A stretch of 64,000 nucleotides of DNA from assembly GCA_015501605.1 (NCBI GenBank), contig JADNRZ010000032.1, forward strand, positions 248,001 through 312,000, in the 5' to 3' direction. Below the pieces are notes generated by a model. That model did not search any database. It saw nothing but the letters and a program-made list of their open reading frames with translations, and was not told the origin of the DNA. Of the stretch, positions 46,188 to 56,900 are shown in pieces. Origin of the DNA: Panaeolus papilionaceus. Its lineage: Eukaryota; Basidiomycota; Agaricomycetes; Agaricales. Position 1 is the stretch's first letter, and every line of letters begins with the position of its first letter. Made by a program: the position numbers and the translations under genes.

Positions 46188-47482
46188 CTAATGGCGGCCC
46201 AGTGACAACAGCTTAGACCCTTTGTTCTTTGCTGAGTGGTACCCCCGCCTGAAGCGACCAAAGCCCGACAATTTGTCAGAGGGAAGCTGAAGCGTAATGT
46301 GTCCAAAGCCAAACGGTGGGTCGCCGAAATCAGCAAGCTGCTTATGAAATTTTGCGAGCGTCTCCTCCGCGTCGTGAAGTCGCTTTTCGCAGAGAGCTCT
46401 CAACTCGTCGTTGGCTTGTGTATCTGGCTGTTCCAGGTCCAGTTCGAGGACGTCCTTGACCTGCTTTGCATTTCCGATGCGATCAAGGAGGTCTTGGTAT
46501 AGGTCTGGAACATAATCGCGCTCTGAAGCCAGCGAGACAGGTCCTCCTATTGCAAGGTATCGTGATCCGTCCCCGAGCGTGGCATCAACAATGCGCAAGG
46601 CCGATGCTTGGTCGTTTTCGAACTTCATGACAAGGCCTCCCCGTTCAGTTAGTTCCTGTCAATTATTTATACGTGAACACCTCATCCATAATATAAATTT
46701 CTAGAGTCATTACCTTCCAAATTTCATCTCTGAGTTGAGCAAAGTGGCCATTTGCACGCTTTCTCATATCTTCCGTCCAAACCTGGTTCCACATGGTCGT
46801 TGCAATCGTCACAGCTGTCGTATTAGGATTTTCGGTTACTTTTGCAAGGGATTGCAACATGTCAATGGTCCTTCGTTTAGTTTTGGGCAGTCGGGTATCG
46901 GTAATACGACAAGCGTATATCACGGCTTCGATCCTCCGAATCCTAATTGTTCCATTTTTCAAATCATGTGCTTATCAGAAAAGGTTTGAGGTGATAGCTT
47001 ACTGGTGTGCTTTCATCCAGGCGTTCACCATCAACACAATTTCCATCTCCGAGATCTGACTGTCTGAGAAACCGGGCGTGTCGAGGATGTAAACAGTCTC
47101 TAGAGCATGAGGTGCATCGTGACGCTTCCATTTGACGTTTACCAACTCATAGGCCGAGACGTGCTGCGTGAACCCTTCCAGTTGGTCCTTGGAAAGCCCC
47201 AAATTCGGGTTCCCGGATAATGCTTCAATGAACTGTTCAAAGGTTGGCGTAAACGGCATGCAAAGCGGACGTCAATGGTCGTACCGAACTCTTCCCAGCA
47301 CCAGTTGCACCCATGATCCTGCGTCAAAGATACAATCTTGAGTGAGAAATAGGGACTACGGCACTGGATCGCACTCACATTATCATTTCATATGGTCCCG
47401 AAAAAGTATGGTTGTGAGGCAAAGCTTTAATCGAGACGTCCCCAGTCACCACAAGATTCCTCAGGTTCGGATATTGGCTCAT
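46188..47482 (-). CDS. P-loop GTPase (G-domain protein, MMR_HSR1/AIG1-like)
   Basis: Model: complement(46188..46655, 46714..46942, 47003..47232, 47285..47318, 47379..47482), 354 aa; all five exons keep phase. Starts MSQYPNLRNLVVTGDVSIKA. G1/Walker A is GATGAGKSS at residues 38-46, split by two introns so that a 34-nt exon carries it; G3 is DTPGF at 97-101. The helical C-terminal half has a coiled-coil-like segment (LCEKRLHDAEETLAKFHKQL). This resembles the large Agaricomycete family of predicted GTP-binding proteins of unknown role, distantly similar to AIG1/GIMAP. A clear G4 (N/TKxD) is not visible. Possibly a membrane- or stress-related GTPase; function unknown. Confidence 0.8.
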
Positions 47483-47984
47483 TTCGTGAGGTCGTGGTTG
47501 AAAGAAACTCAACACAATGCTCTAAGGATCCACGTCATCTGGGGTGACAGGCGCAGTGAAGACATTGATATGATGCAACACCTTATCTGATTGGTTTCGA
47601 TTCCAGCAGCAGCTGTCATAATTGCTGAGAGGCTGTGCAGGGTGTTTGTGTTATCTGGTATCCAACCAGATCCCATATGATTGCCGTCGGAGACCCAGCT
47701 CAATTTAGCAAACTGAGGATTTAAATCTGAGTATATGTAAGATGAATGCACTGGGATCTGTAATTAGATGCAGAAAATTATACATAGAAACAAGGAGTCT
47801 AAGAATTTGCAGACTGGTACTGAATCGTGGCTCTCAAAAAGTCACGTAAATTGGATGTTATTTTCCCAGATCACGTCCGATGCTGTCCTCCTATTCCCAC
47901 TACTTATCGAGCAGCCATGAAATCCGACCTTTTCCACAAGAGTGACATTTCGTGACAGCAAAACCCAAGTGATGGCATTTTCGA
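47483..47984. other. Intergenic
   Basis: 500 bp between two minus-strand genes; frames without signal. Confidence 0.45.
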
Positions 47985-48600
47985 CTAGAATTCACCGGAA
48001 ACACTCCGTGGCTCGTTCGCCCCCGTTTTTCTTTGTTTAAAAATTATACTCATATAGAAAACTAAAATTTCTACCGATATACCAAATCCCAATACCTGGG
48101 GAGCAGAGGAATATATGCCAGAGGCTAAGAAGTCAAACACTACCCGACTGATGACCGATAATAGTAGTAGTACGCAGTTTTGGAACTTATTCACAGAATC
48201 ATGAATGATGCTTATAATATCCTCATTCCATACTCGGAAATTGAGGCCGTCTCCGTCACCTGTGGATACGACGCCAAAGGCGCATGTGCCATGTTGGACG
48301 AGTTGGCGATGGCCGAATACGGTGGTTGTCTAAACAAATGCAAGTTGAGTACGAAAAGTCTGACATTACTATTCGGATCAGGCGAAAGGTACAACGTACC
48401 CATTCTCCGTCATTGGCGATATTCTCTGTAATTCTGAGGCAATCGTCTACGAGAGGAGAACCACCGCTACTTTGATTTATGAAGGTTGAGTCACCGCAGC
48501 GATTGACTAGCTCGCGCGCAACCTCCGTCTCCTGAGGTGGAGCGGCGCTGGTGAAAGTGATGACTGAGGACAGGAGGAAGACAATGTTGGAGAGCTTCAT
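47985..48600 (-). CDS. Hce2 (Ecp2-like) secreted protein 1, altered C-terminus
   Basis: Small secreted cysteine-containing protein of the Hce2 family, homologues of the Cladosporium Ecp2 effector, found in pathogens and saprotrophs. Model: complement(47985..48329, 48400..48600), 181 aa. Signal peptide MKLSNIVFLLSSVITFTSA; mature part has CGDSTFINQSSGGSPL and DCLRITENIANDGEW before the intron, then HGTCAFGV and VWNEDIISIIHDSVNKFQ. After that the family normally continues with a VGA.G.M.C module; here the frame instead continues for ~68 unrelated residues, partly hydrophobic (CVLLLLSVISRVVF). It is probably a C-terminally rearranged, perhaps non-functional copy. The exon 1 length (201 nt) is identical in the three family members here. 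Confidence 0.7.
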
Positions 48601-50080
48601 AGTTAGATATTTGAGCTGGAGATCGGTACTGGTTAGAGAGGGGTTTAGTATGATTTTCTGTTATGATGACAAGGAGCGCGAACGAGACCGACCTGGATTG
48701 TTTATAAGCTGAGTGGCTGATGATTGGGGAATTCAAACTTGTGTGAAGAGCTTCTTGCGAGTTCGAGCGCGCTTTTATAGCTATAATCTGCCTCGTGCTC
48801 GTAGAGTGTTTAAATTGTTTGAAGGTAACCGTTCGTGTGTTGTTTACATTAACAATGCGCAGTCGAATGAAAATGTCTTCTTCGGTCAGGGCTACATAGA
48901 TGTTATCATACCACTGAATTCACTCGGTCGATATGTTTCATGGAGTGTGGAATATAAACGCAACCCATTCACCTCCGCGTCTGATGGTAATGTCGAAGTA
49001 AATAACGGCTAAAGCCAACCGACTGATGATTTTAATGTCATATATCTGTCATTTGAGTTCCCAATTTTCGATGCGCGTCTCAAGCTTGAAAGTCCGTTGT
49101 ACGGCAATATGGGGTGCGTTTCGTTGAGTGTCTGAGTCTCGATTGTGCATGTACGATTCTCATGTCTTCAATATGATTATCGTTTTTCTTTCTTCTCCAC
49201 CCTTGCTTGCATTTCACTGTATAATTGCCTTGATCAACACATGGAAACTTTTGTTGGTGGTGTTCTGTCTCGACTCCAGTCGACGTCCGAACGATGCTAT
49301 TCTGCACTGTTCGACCAGATCGCAACATGTGCGTAGCACGTAGGGCATCTCAAGCGTGAACATTTCGAATATCTGACTATATTCTGCGGTAGTCACCAAC
49401 CGCTTATTTTCCCATAGATATTCAGAGAGCTGAACGGTTGATTCGAATTCAGGCGCAGTTGAAACTCGAGCTTGAAACACGATCATTTACGGTGACCATG
49501 GAGTTATCAGCAAGCAAACTGTCGTTCCCTGGATGATAAACAGCATAGTTGTAGTCCCTTCGAACGATGGAAACCTTGAAATATGAAGATCATGATGAGG
49601 CTCGACAATTATTATTGCATGATCGTGTCTGTAGATTTGAGCATTACTCGACACAATATGGGCGGCGTCGTATGCCCCGTAGTATGAAGGTCTGGTCATT
49701 TCGAATTATAGCGACGAATATTTCTTGGTGTTTGGACTGCTATGTAGACACGCACGTGAGCACTGGTTGAGCAGGACTTTGATGTGGGTGCGCGGATGCG
49801 ACTTATCCGGCGCCTGCGGCGCACTGCATCATGCAATACAAGTCTCCGCGTCGTGAGATCTGGACGCCTGAAGGTTGGCCAATAACCAATTAATATGCTG
49901 TTGTCAAGCTATTGTCCTAACGATTCAGTGAGTCGACACTAGGGGTGTTTGAAACCAATTTTCACCGCATGAACACCATATGAGTCACAACACCCACGAT
50001 GCTCACCACAGGTGACATTCACAAGCAGACCCTTGTTACGAATATTGGACGTAGGTTTCACTATTGAATAATAATTTAGG
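48601..50080. other. Intergenic between divergent Hce2 genes
   Basis: 1.5 kb shared upstream region. A 99-codon frame at 48713-49012 starts with GTG and lacks a family match. From about 49270 rightwards the sequence is duplicated near 62650 (separate entry). Confidence 0.5.
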
Positions 50081-50088
50081 TATATATA
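50081..50088 (+). promoter_or_regulatory. TATA box of Hce2 gene 2
   Basis: TATATATA about 150 bp upstream of the ATG, followed by a probable leader intron (GTGAGC near 50150 to CTACAG near 50207). The same arrangement exists in copy 3. Confidence 0.55.
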
Positions 50089-50234
50089 CCAGCCCGAACG
50101 TGCGTTTGTCTATCATACTTCTTCTCCATACATCACTCAAGCAACTCAAAGTGAGCACTTACTGCTTACGCTTCAAATCAAATAACCAACAAAATCACCT
50201 TACTACAGGTTATACAACTTCAGCAGATTTCACC

Positions 50235-50753
50235 ATGAGAATTGCCAACATCGCCGCTTTATTGACCTCAATGGCTACTTTGACCAGCGCCGCACCAAGC
50301 CAAGAGCTTTCAGTCAAACGAGAAATGGTCGACCGTTGCTGGGATCCTATCTATCAGAACCAATCAAGCGGCGGTTCTCCTCTTGTTTCTGACTGCCTTC
50401 AAATAGCAGCGAACATAGCCAGAGATGGAGAATGGGTACGTGGCACTATTCGACTCACTGCTAGTGTCGAATCTAATTAGACAAATTTCTTTCGCCGCCT
50501 GAAGACAACCACCCTTATCGGTCAACGACAACTTGTACAATATGGCACATGCGCGTTTGGTGTGGAGATAGACACTAGTAACAAGGGCCCAGGATTCAAC
50601 TTCAGAGTTGGAAACGAAGATATTATCACGATTATCAACGAGTCCATCCAACGATTCCAGTGGTTTGATAAGGTTGGGGCGATGGGATTTATGCATTGTG
50701 TTGGGAACCTCGATATAGATATGTTCGTTAAATGGGGTCTCTATCATACTTAG
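50235..50753 (+). CDS. Hce2 (Ecp2-like) secreted protein 2, intact
   Basis: Best-preserved family member here. Model: join(50235..50435, 50481..50753), 157 aa. Signal peptide MRIANIAALLTSMATLTSA, then a KR dibasic site before EMVDRCWD. Hce2 signature: Cys near 37, YQNQSSGGSPLVSDCL, RDGEW at the splice site, YGTCAFGVE, VGNEDIITIINESIQRFQ, KVGAMGFMHCVGN and the end KWGLYHT. Four cysteines are positioned to form two disulfides. The family includes Ecp2-type effectors of plant pathogens and many saprotroph proteins; in a mushroom a role in antagonism or self-defence is possible but unproven. Confidence 0.85.
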
Positions 50754-51440
50754 AGACCTGATGGTGGTTATGTTTTCTGGACTTTTCTTCTAAGTATGTA
50801 ACAATATGCACCAAATCTCACAAATATTTAAATTTAATCGCAAGTCCCTCGGTTGCATCATCTGCTTGGTTTAAGTATAAGTATGTCACTTTCGTTGCAG
50901 ATAGACGAATTGCGTGGTATCTCACCACTCGTCAAGTGGAATATTGAGGCTGGTATAAATTTCACCCGCCGCTCGCCTCCCATTTCTGAGAATACAACTG
51001 TCGCGTTTGCGTCCCTATGCCCCCTTTTCAGATTACAGTCCAAAGAGTCCTACTTTATTTGTACACCCCAGCCGTGATGGGAGACGCAAACAATCTACAC
51101 AGCCCCCATCTCCCACAATGTCGCGTCGCGTCGCGCTTCTGTTGTTTTAATCATTAACCACCATCGCCTTCACCAGCAGATTAGGTCTTCTCAAAGTATC
51201 TGCGGCTTTCACAAAAAAACAAATAACGAGACTATGGGTGTCAATACTTCGAAAAACCAGTGTCAAGTTTTCCACATAACTGCGCTCGGATAGGTGTAGG
51301 GTTACAGGAGATCTTCTGGCGTTCGACGTGTGGTTCTAACGCCAGACCCAACCAAACTCGTGCAACTCACACCAGCAGCAATATAAATATCTGGCGTCCA
51401 CAGTTCCACTTTTATTTTATGCGCCTCCTTCCACGCCTCT
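50754..51440. other. Intergenic
   Basis: No gene recognised between Hce2 gene 2 and the relic. Confidence 0.5.
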
Positions 51441-51444
51441 TCTT

Positions 51445-51573
51445 AAACTGTGTATGATAAATCCCCCACCCTACCAACATCTCCCCATTCACATCCGCAG
51501 CATTCCACCGGAACTTGTTCACAGAATCACGGATAATGGTGATGATATCCTCATTCCCCACTCGGGAATGAAA
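51445..51573 (-). pseudogene. Hce2 C-terminal relic
   Basis: On the minus strand one frame reads RVGNEDIITIIRDSVNKFRW and later GWGIYHT, matching the C-terminal part of the Hce2 genes (VGNEDIITIINESIQRFQW ... KWGLYHT). The VGA.G.M.C segment between them is missing, and no N-terminal exon with the signal peptide or YGTCAFG motif could be recognised upstream. Confidence 0.7.
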
Positions 51574-53927
51574 GGCCTTGAACCATCAAGTCACATCAAA
51601 TCGATGCCCTCTAAACAATTCGTGGACAGGACACACTTCTTCGAGAATTCGCTGTTGACTGACGCTAGACAAAGTGATTCTGACATAGTCTGTGTCCCTT
51701 ACTATTACCATTTAAAACGACTTCTGAATGGTTTAAGATTGGATTGAAATATTGCGCGCAATTGAAGTGGTATCAGGCTGAGCGTTGTGCGCTCATCAAG
51801 TATGATGGGGCGTGTATTGTTTTCCGGGTGGTCGCCCGTACCACAAATCGGGGACAGTTACAGTACGAAGTGAAGTGACCACTTATAATCACTAATTATG
51901 TGAAACTAGACCTCTACAAACCTCGAATCGCTTGCTGCTCAAACAATGTATTGCCATCCGGACGACGATGAACGATGAAATGCGGTTACGAAAGCTGAGG
52001 CGGAAAAAGAGCTTTAATTCGCTGTATTAATAAACAACGTACACGATATGGGTAAGTAAAGCTGGGCCACAACTAAACCACAGAATCAACAGACAAAGTC
52101 TAACATCCCGAAACGGAGTAGAATGAATGGGCAGATGGACTGACGAGCAGACCAGAAATACTGAACCAGAAGGCCAGAGAAAAGTCGACAAATGGGAGCT
52201 TACCAGACTGATGCGGTGCTTATCAACGCTGATGAGCCCAGTTATGTATATCCACCAATTGTTTGACCTTTTCTATTGTTTTTATGATTCTTTTTCTTAT
52301 TCGCGCCATGTACTATTCCATTCAATCTCAGTGCGCGTTCTCGCTACGCAAGCGCGCTTGGTTTCTTTATTTTATCAGCCCCGGACCCCTTCTACCTTCA
52401 TATTTTTCACTCCACCTCGAAACCCCGGGTCTTCCTTCCCTTGTCTTATCTTCTCGAAAATCCTGAACAGGTCTATGCGAAATTTGGATATACAGTATGT
52501 GCATAGGTAGCGAATATAGCAATCAAAGCGCTGCACTGCCAGGTAAGAGCTGTAGCTTTAAGAGGCTTGGCTGAGAGTTGCGTTGGATAGACTCAATGTG
52601 GGCGGTCATATTGGGGCAGGCGCTCATGAGGGATCGGTGTTCCGTGAGGCGTTGTGCAGAGAGAAGCGACGTATGCAGTGAAAGAACAATGAGAGCCATG
52701 ATGATTGGTGCAGTAGAAATGCATATACCACTGAGTTCGCAGGTTAATGATGAGCGGTTCATATGAGCGTCAGGTGGGCTGCCGATCTACTTTTGTATCG
52801 GAGTTGTGTCTGAGATCTTCTCGAGCGGCGAATTTGTGGATCTATGATGGATGCGTATGATGGGGGGGTGATAGGTGCTTTCATCAAGCATTTATAAATA
52901 AGTGGTTTCATTAAGCACACTCAAGGTATTGTCATCCTCATAGTTACAACCCTACCGCATACTGACAATCGCCTGCTGCCCAACACAGTAAATCCGACCC
53001 AAATCTGATGACTCCACAATAGAATTGACATGTTACATAACAATCTAATCTTATCACCGTGTGGTCCTCCAAAAACGCCGATTCGGACTCGGATGATGAA
53101 TGATGGGCGGAGACTCGGACGTCGTGTGCCTTGATTGCCGGCTTCCGAGGTTCCCACCAAGGCTGAAATCGACCAAGTCTCTCTCACCCACCACGGTCAC
53201 TAAAGAACCCTGCATCGCATTGTAAGTTTGTAATGTGCCGGTTCTCACTCGGGGGAGGATAATGAGAGGCATGATGGGTGGTTTGTGGTTGTGGAGATGA
53301 GGGAGGAAAGGATCATGGAAGGAGAGAGATAAGAAAAGAAGGGAAGAGGGAAGAAATCATGCTCGTAAACTCCAATAGGCAACTACAAGGCACGGTTTTC
53401 ATGAAATGAAACTTGGCTTTGGCATACTTTGGCAGTTGAGTTTGGCTTCGACGGTGTACAAGCAAACTTTGCTTGACGCAGTGTCAACTCAAGCGCAAGG
53501 CCCAGCCAGGGAGGGAGGCAGGTTGATGCTGATGTCAACGCCTCGTGGCCTCAGCGCACACAAAGTCCACACGCACATTGTTGTCTATTCCTGTCTGAAT
53601 TGAACAGCTGGGTGCGTTGCGTTTTTTTCCACCACGCTGCCTCTTCTCCACCTCCGTCCACAGCCTCCGATATTGCGATCACCATCCCTCTCTCCCTCAC
53701 TCCCTCCATCTCGCTCTCTCTCCCTTGTTTACGCTCCTCTGACATCCTTTTCTGGTTCATTCAAAATATTTACGCTGTGAGCTGGTCAAGTAGCGTGAGG
53801 CTTGACCGAAGCATTAGCCTCCTGGTTCTCACTTGCCTGACGTCCTCCTTTCTCTCCTGCGATACCTCCCTCCCTCCACGACTCACTTACGACTGAATTG
53901 AGATAAATTGAACGACATACATAACAT
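51574..53927. other. Intergenic, 2.3 kb, no gene recognised
   Basis: Several 60-130 codon frames, none with domain or splice support; one minus-strand frame at 52523-52762 begins with a signal-like segment but ends without a family match. 53600-53890 is strongly CT-rich, probably promoter/leader of the next gene. Confidence 0.45.
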
Positions 53928-56900
53928 ATGACGCTTAATAACACACTGGTGCCTTCTGCTGCGATGGCCAATGCGACGGATGCGGGAAAGTTGCATACGA
54001 CGATTGGGGCAGCGTTTTTTGGGTTTGTGGCTGGTGCGATGTGCGTATCTTTTCCTCTCCTTTTCTTCCTCGTCTTCCTTTTCAGCTCCTCTTCTCCTCT
54101 CCTCGCTGGTCCTGTGGTTGTGGTTGTGGTTGGAAGGAGAATATGCCAAACTGATGATTTACATTTTTATGTTGTGATACGCTAGACTATATGGAATCAC
54201 ACTACGGCAGACGTATCAGTATTTTACGACAACGACGACGGTCCAGGATAAGTGGTTTCGGAAGTCGATTGTGAGCCTCTCCCTCCTGTCATCTTCCTTC
54301 GCTGTTCACTGCGTCTGACGATGCCTACCTCTCCACCTCTCCACTCCTCCACGGCGTCTGATGATGTTCACTTCTCCACTTTTCCACCCCTCCACCTCGC
54401 CTCTGCTCTCTTCTCCTTCACTGCGCTGCGCCGCGCTGGGATTTGCTATTGTATGACACTCACTCCGCAGATCGCACTCGTTGTGTAAGTCTGCTCCTCC
54501 CTTGCTCCGCAATTGCCTCGTTCGGCTGATTCATTTCGCTCCCTCGTTCATTTCACGTTTGGTGGTAACCCATTGACGCACCGGTGTTATGTCTTCTGCG
54601 TATTCTTATGCTATCGTTCAATTCATTCAACTCTATCTGATCACTCAACCTATCTACCTATCTATTGCCCCCACACCAACATCATCGATCATGCAATATG
54701 GTAATCATACCACGTTGACAGGCTACTAGACACCCTCCACCTCGTGTTCTCGATGTACATGGTATATGCGCTCATACTGCAAGCTATTGGGCTGGAGAGG
54801 TTCGGGGGAGATGTGTTATGGTGCGTTGTGTTACTTGTTTACCTCGCCTTCCTTTATATGCTGTAGTGTGAAGGGATAGCTAATATTGTTGTTGTCGTTA
54901 TCATTATTCCCAATTCCATGCAACGCGCTTCCATTCCATCACGTCTCATCTCTTCGCGTGCTCCCAATCCAACCCACGCTTCCACCCCGACTTCATCGCA
55001 TTCCTTGAATACTCCCGTGATCCCGCTCTTCACGCACGTCGCGTATCTAGGAGTCTCAAGGTACGTCTACATACCCCCCTATTAAGGGACTTGTAATTGT
55101 TGTTTGGCGATTCTGATTCTGGGTGTTAGGCGCTTGGGAGTACGCAGGTGTGTATGCGCTTAGGCTTATCCTTGTTTGGGTTTTTATTCATTGTTTCGTT
55201 TCTTTATTTTTCATGATATGTGTGATTGTGTTCTCGTTATTGTCTTCACGCTCCTTACCCTCTCTCCACTCCATGGTCTCAACGGCGCGTCACCTCCCCC
55301 TCCACCGTGCATCACTCAAATCAAATCAAATGGCATCTGCACATCTATCACCCCGCGTCCCCGCTCTTACACAACTCAATTCAAACCCTAACCCACTATT
55401 CCGCACGTTCATCTTATTATCGCATTCTCTTGGACGGACATTTTGTCGTTCCGGGCGTCTTGGTATTTCGTACTTGCTCTTTTTCGCACTTGTTCGTTTT
55501 TGTCTATGGGATTGGATGGTGTGATCGGCTGGATGGGCTGACATGATGAATGCGCTGGGATGACATGACGAATGGTTCGATGGATATGTTTTTTTGGGGC
55601 TTCTTCTTGGGATATGTTTTCCGCTTCTTGCGCTACGGCTATTTTCACGACTCGGCTGACGTTGGCGCTGGGTGTGGTATGGTATTCTATTCTATTCTCG
55701 ACTTCTCGGCCTCCCTCCTCGGCCTCTATTCTATTCTAAACTTCTCTGCCAACGCACGCTGCACATGCGCTGGAAATATTCGACTGGCTTTTTTGTTGAT
55801 GTGATCAATGTTAATGAACGATGATCCGTGCACGGGCGTCTGGAACCTGGATCTACGAATAACAGACGGTGTTTATCGTTTTTGTACAGGGGTGAGTGGT
55901 GTTTATTCTATTTATAACTGCATCGCGTTTTTTTCTTCTTCTGGTCGCAGGGTGTGGTTGGGCTGGTGGTGCTTTGGAATTCCTCCCCGTTCTCCTGCAT
56001 CGTTTCATTCTCTTCACTTTGCCTATGGAGCGTTGGGGTCGCAGTTTGGCATGACTTGCTTTGTATTGACTTCGCTCGAACGTCGACGGCGACTTCGATG
56101 TAGCTTCCTTCGTTCTTGACTTTCTCTTTATCTTCTTTGGGCCTTCTCTTTATCTTATTTATCACGACCACGACCGCTCCTATCTGTCGTCGTTCAACTT
56201 CATCACTTCGCATTCTGAATGAACTAACGTTTCTTCTTAGATTTTATTTGTGGCAGATCTGGAGGTGTACGTCTTATTCTTCTCTTGTATCTTTCTCGCT
56301 CCTCTTCCGTCGCTCCTTTCAACTCGTTGCATGTGTACCATCCAACTCGGGCTGTTGCCACCTTCTCCCTCCCGCTCTTCCTTGCAACTAGTTCAGTTTC
56401 TACCTCCCCAGTTCGCTTCCTCTCTATTTCTCTATCTCGCTATTCCATTCCCTTTCTTACTGCGCTCCCTCTCACTCCCTCTGCGTCCCTTGTGCCTTCT
56501 GGATCTTTCTTTCCTTCTACGACGATACTCATCCACCTTTAAACAGTCGCGACGAACACGGGCAACATACTGCTTAGCAGAGCCTTCAAGCTCGCTGTTC
56601 AGGTAAGCTCCCTCACCTTCTTTCCTTCAACGACACGAATGGAGTCTGATGAAAGATACGACGTCGCTCATTGTAGATATTCGTCGGCTTTGTATCATTT
56701 TTCGCACTCGGTACGCTCTCAGTTCAAGATGATCGAATAAGCGTTGATTGTGTGTGGGATAGGTATTGCGGTGGTGTTTATGATCCAGCTGTACGTCCCC
56801 TCTCTTTACCTCTCTCCTCCTCCGCTTCGTCCCTCCTCGCCCCTCCCTCCCATCAAACGAAAACAAAACTCTAACTGACCCTCCCCCACCCAGTCAAAAG

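Larger units (their letters stand above)
49268..50755. repeat. Segmental duplication, copy 1
   Basis: From the words AGTCGACGTCCGAACGATGC near 49270 through the Hce2 gene 2 this segment matches 62650-64000 at high identity, with indels (largest in 49300-49390). It includes ~950 bp upstream of the ATG, the TATA box and the leader intron. Copies are direct repeats about 13.3 kb apart. Confidence 0.85.

Noticed and set aside
48713..49012. 99-codon plus-strand frame (IDVIIPLNSLGRYVSW...)
   Set aside because: Starts at GTG, has no recognisable domain and lies in the shared upstream region; could be a relic, but I cannot support it.
51454..51747. 97-codon plus-strand frame
   Set aside because: Its first part is the antisense of the Hce2 relic.
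53054..53272. 72-codon minus-strand frame starting with ATG, with possible downstream splice
   Set aside because: No family resemblance and no convincing exon chain.
55123..56606. Several long plus-strand frames in CT-rich DNA
   Set aside because: Serine/leucine/phenylalanine-rich translations of CT-rich intron DNA; none matches the DUF6534 family apart from the short exons already listed.
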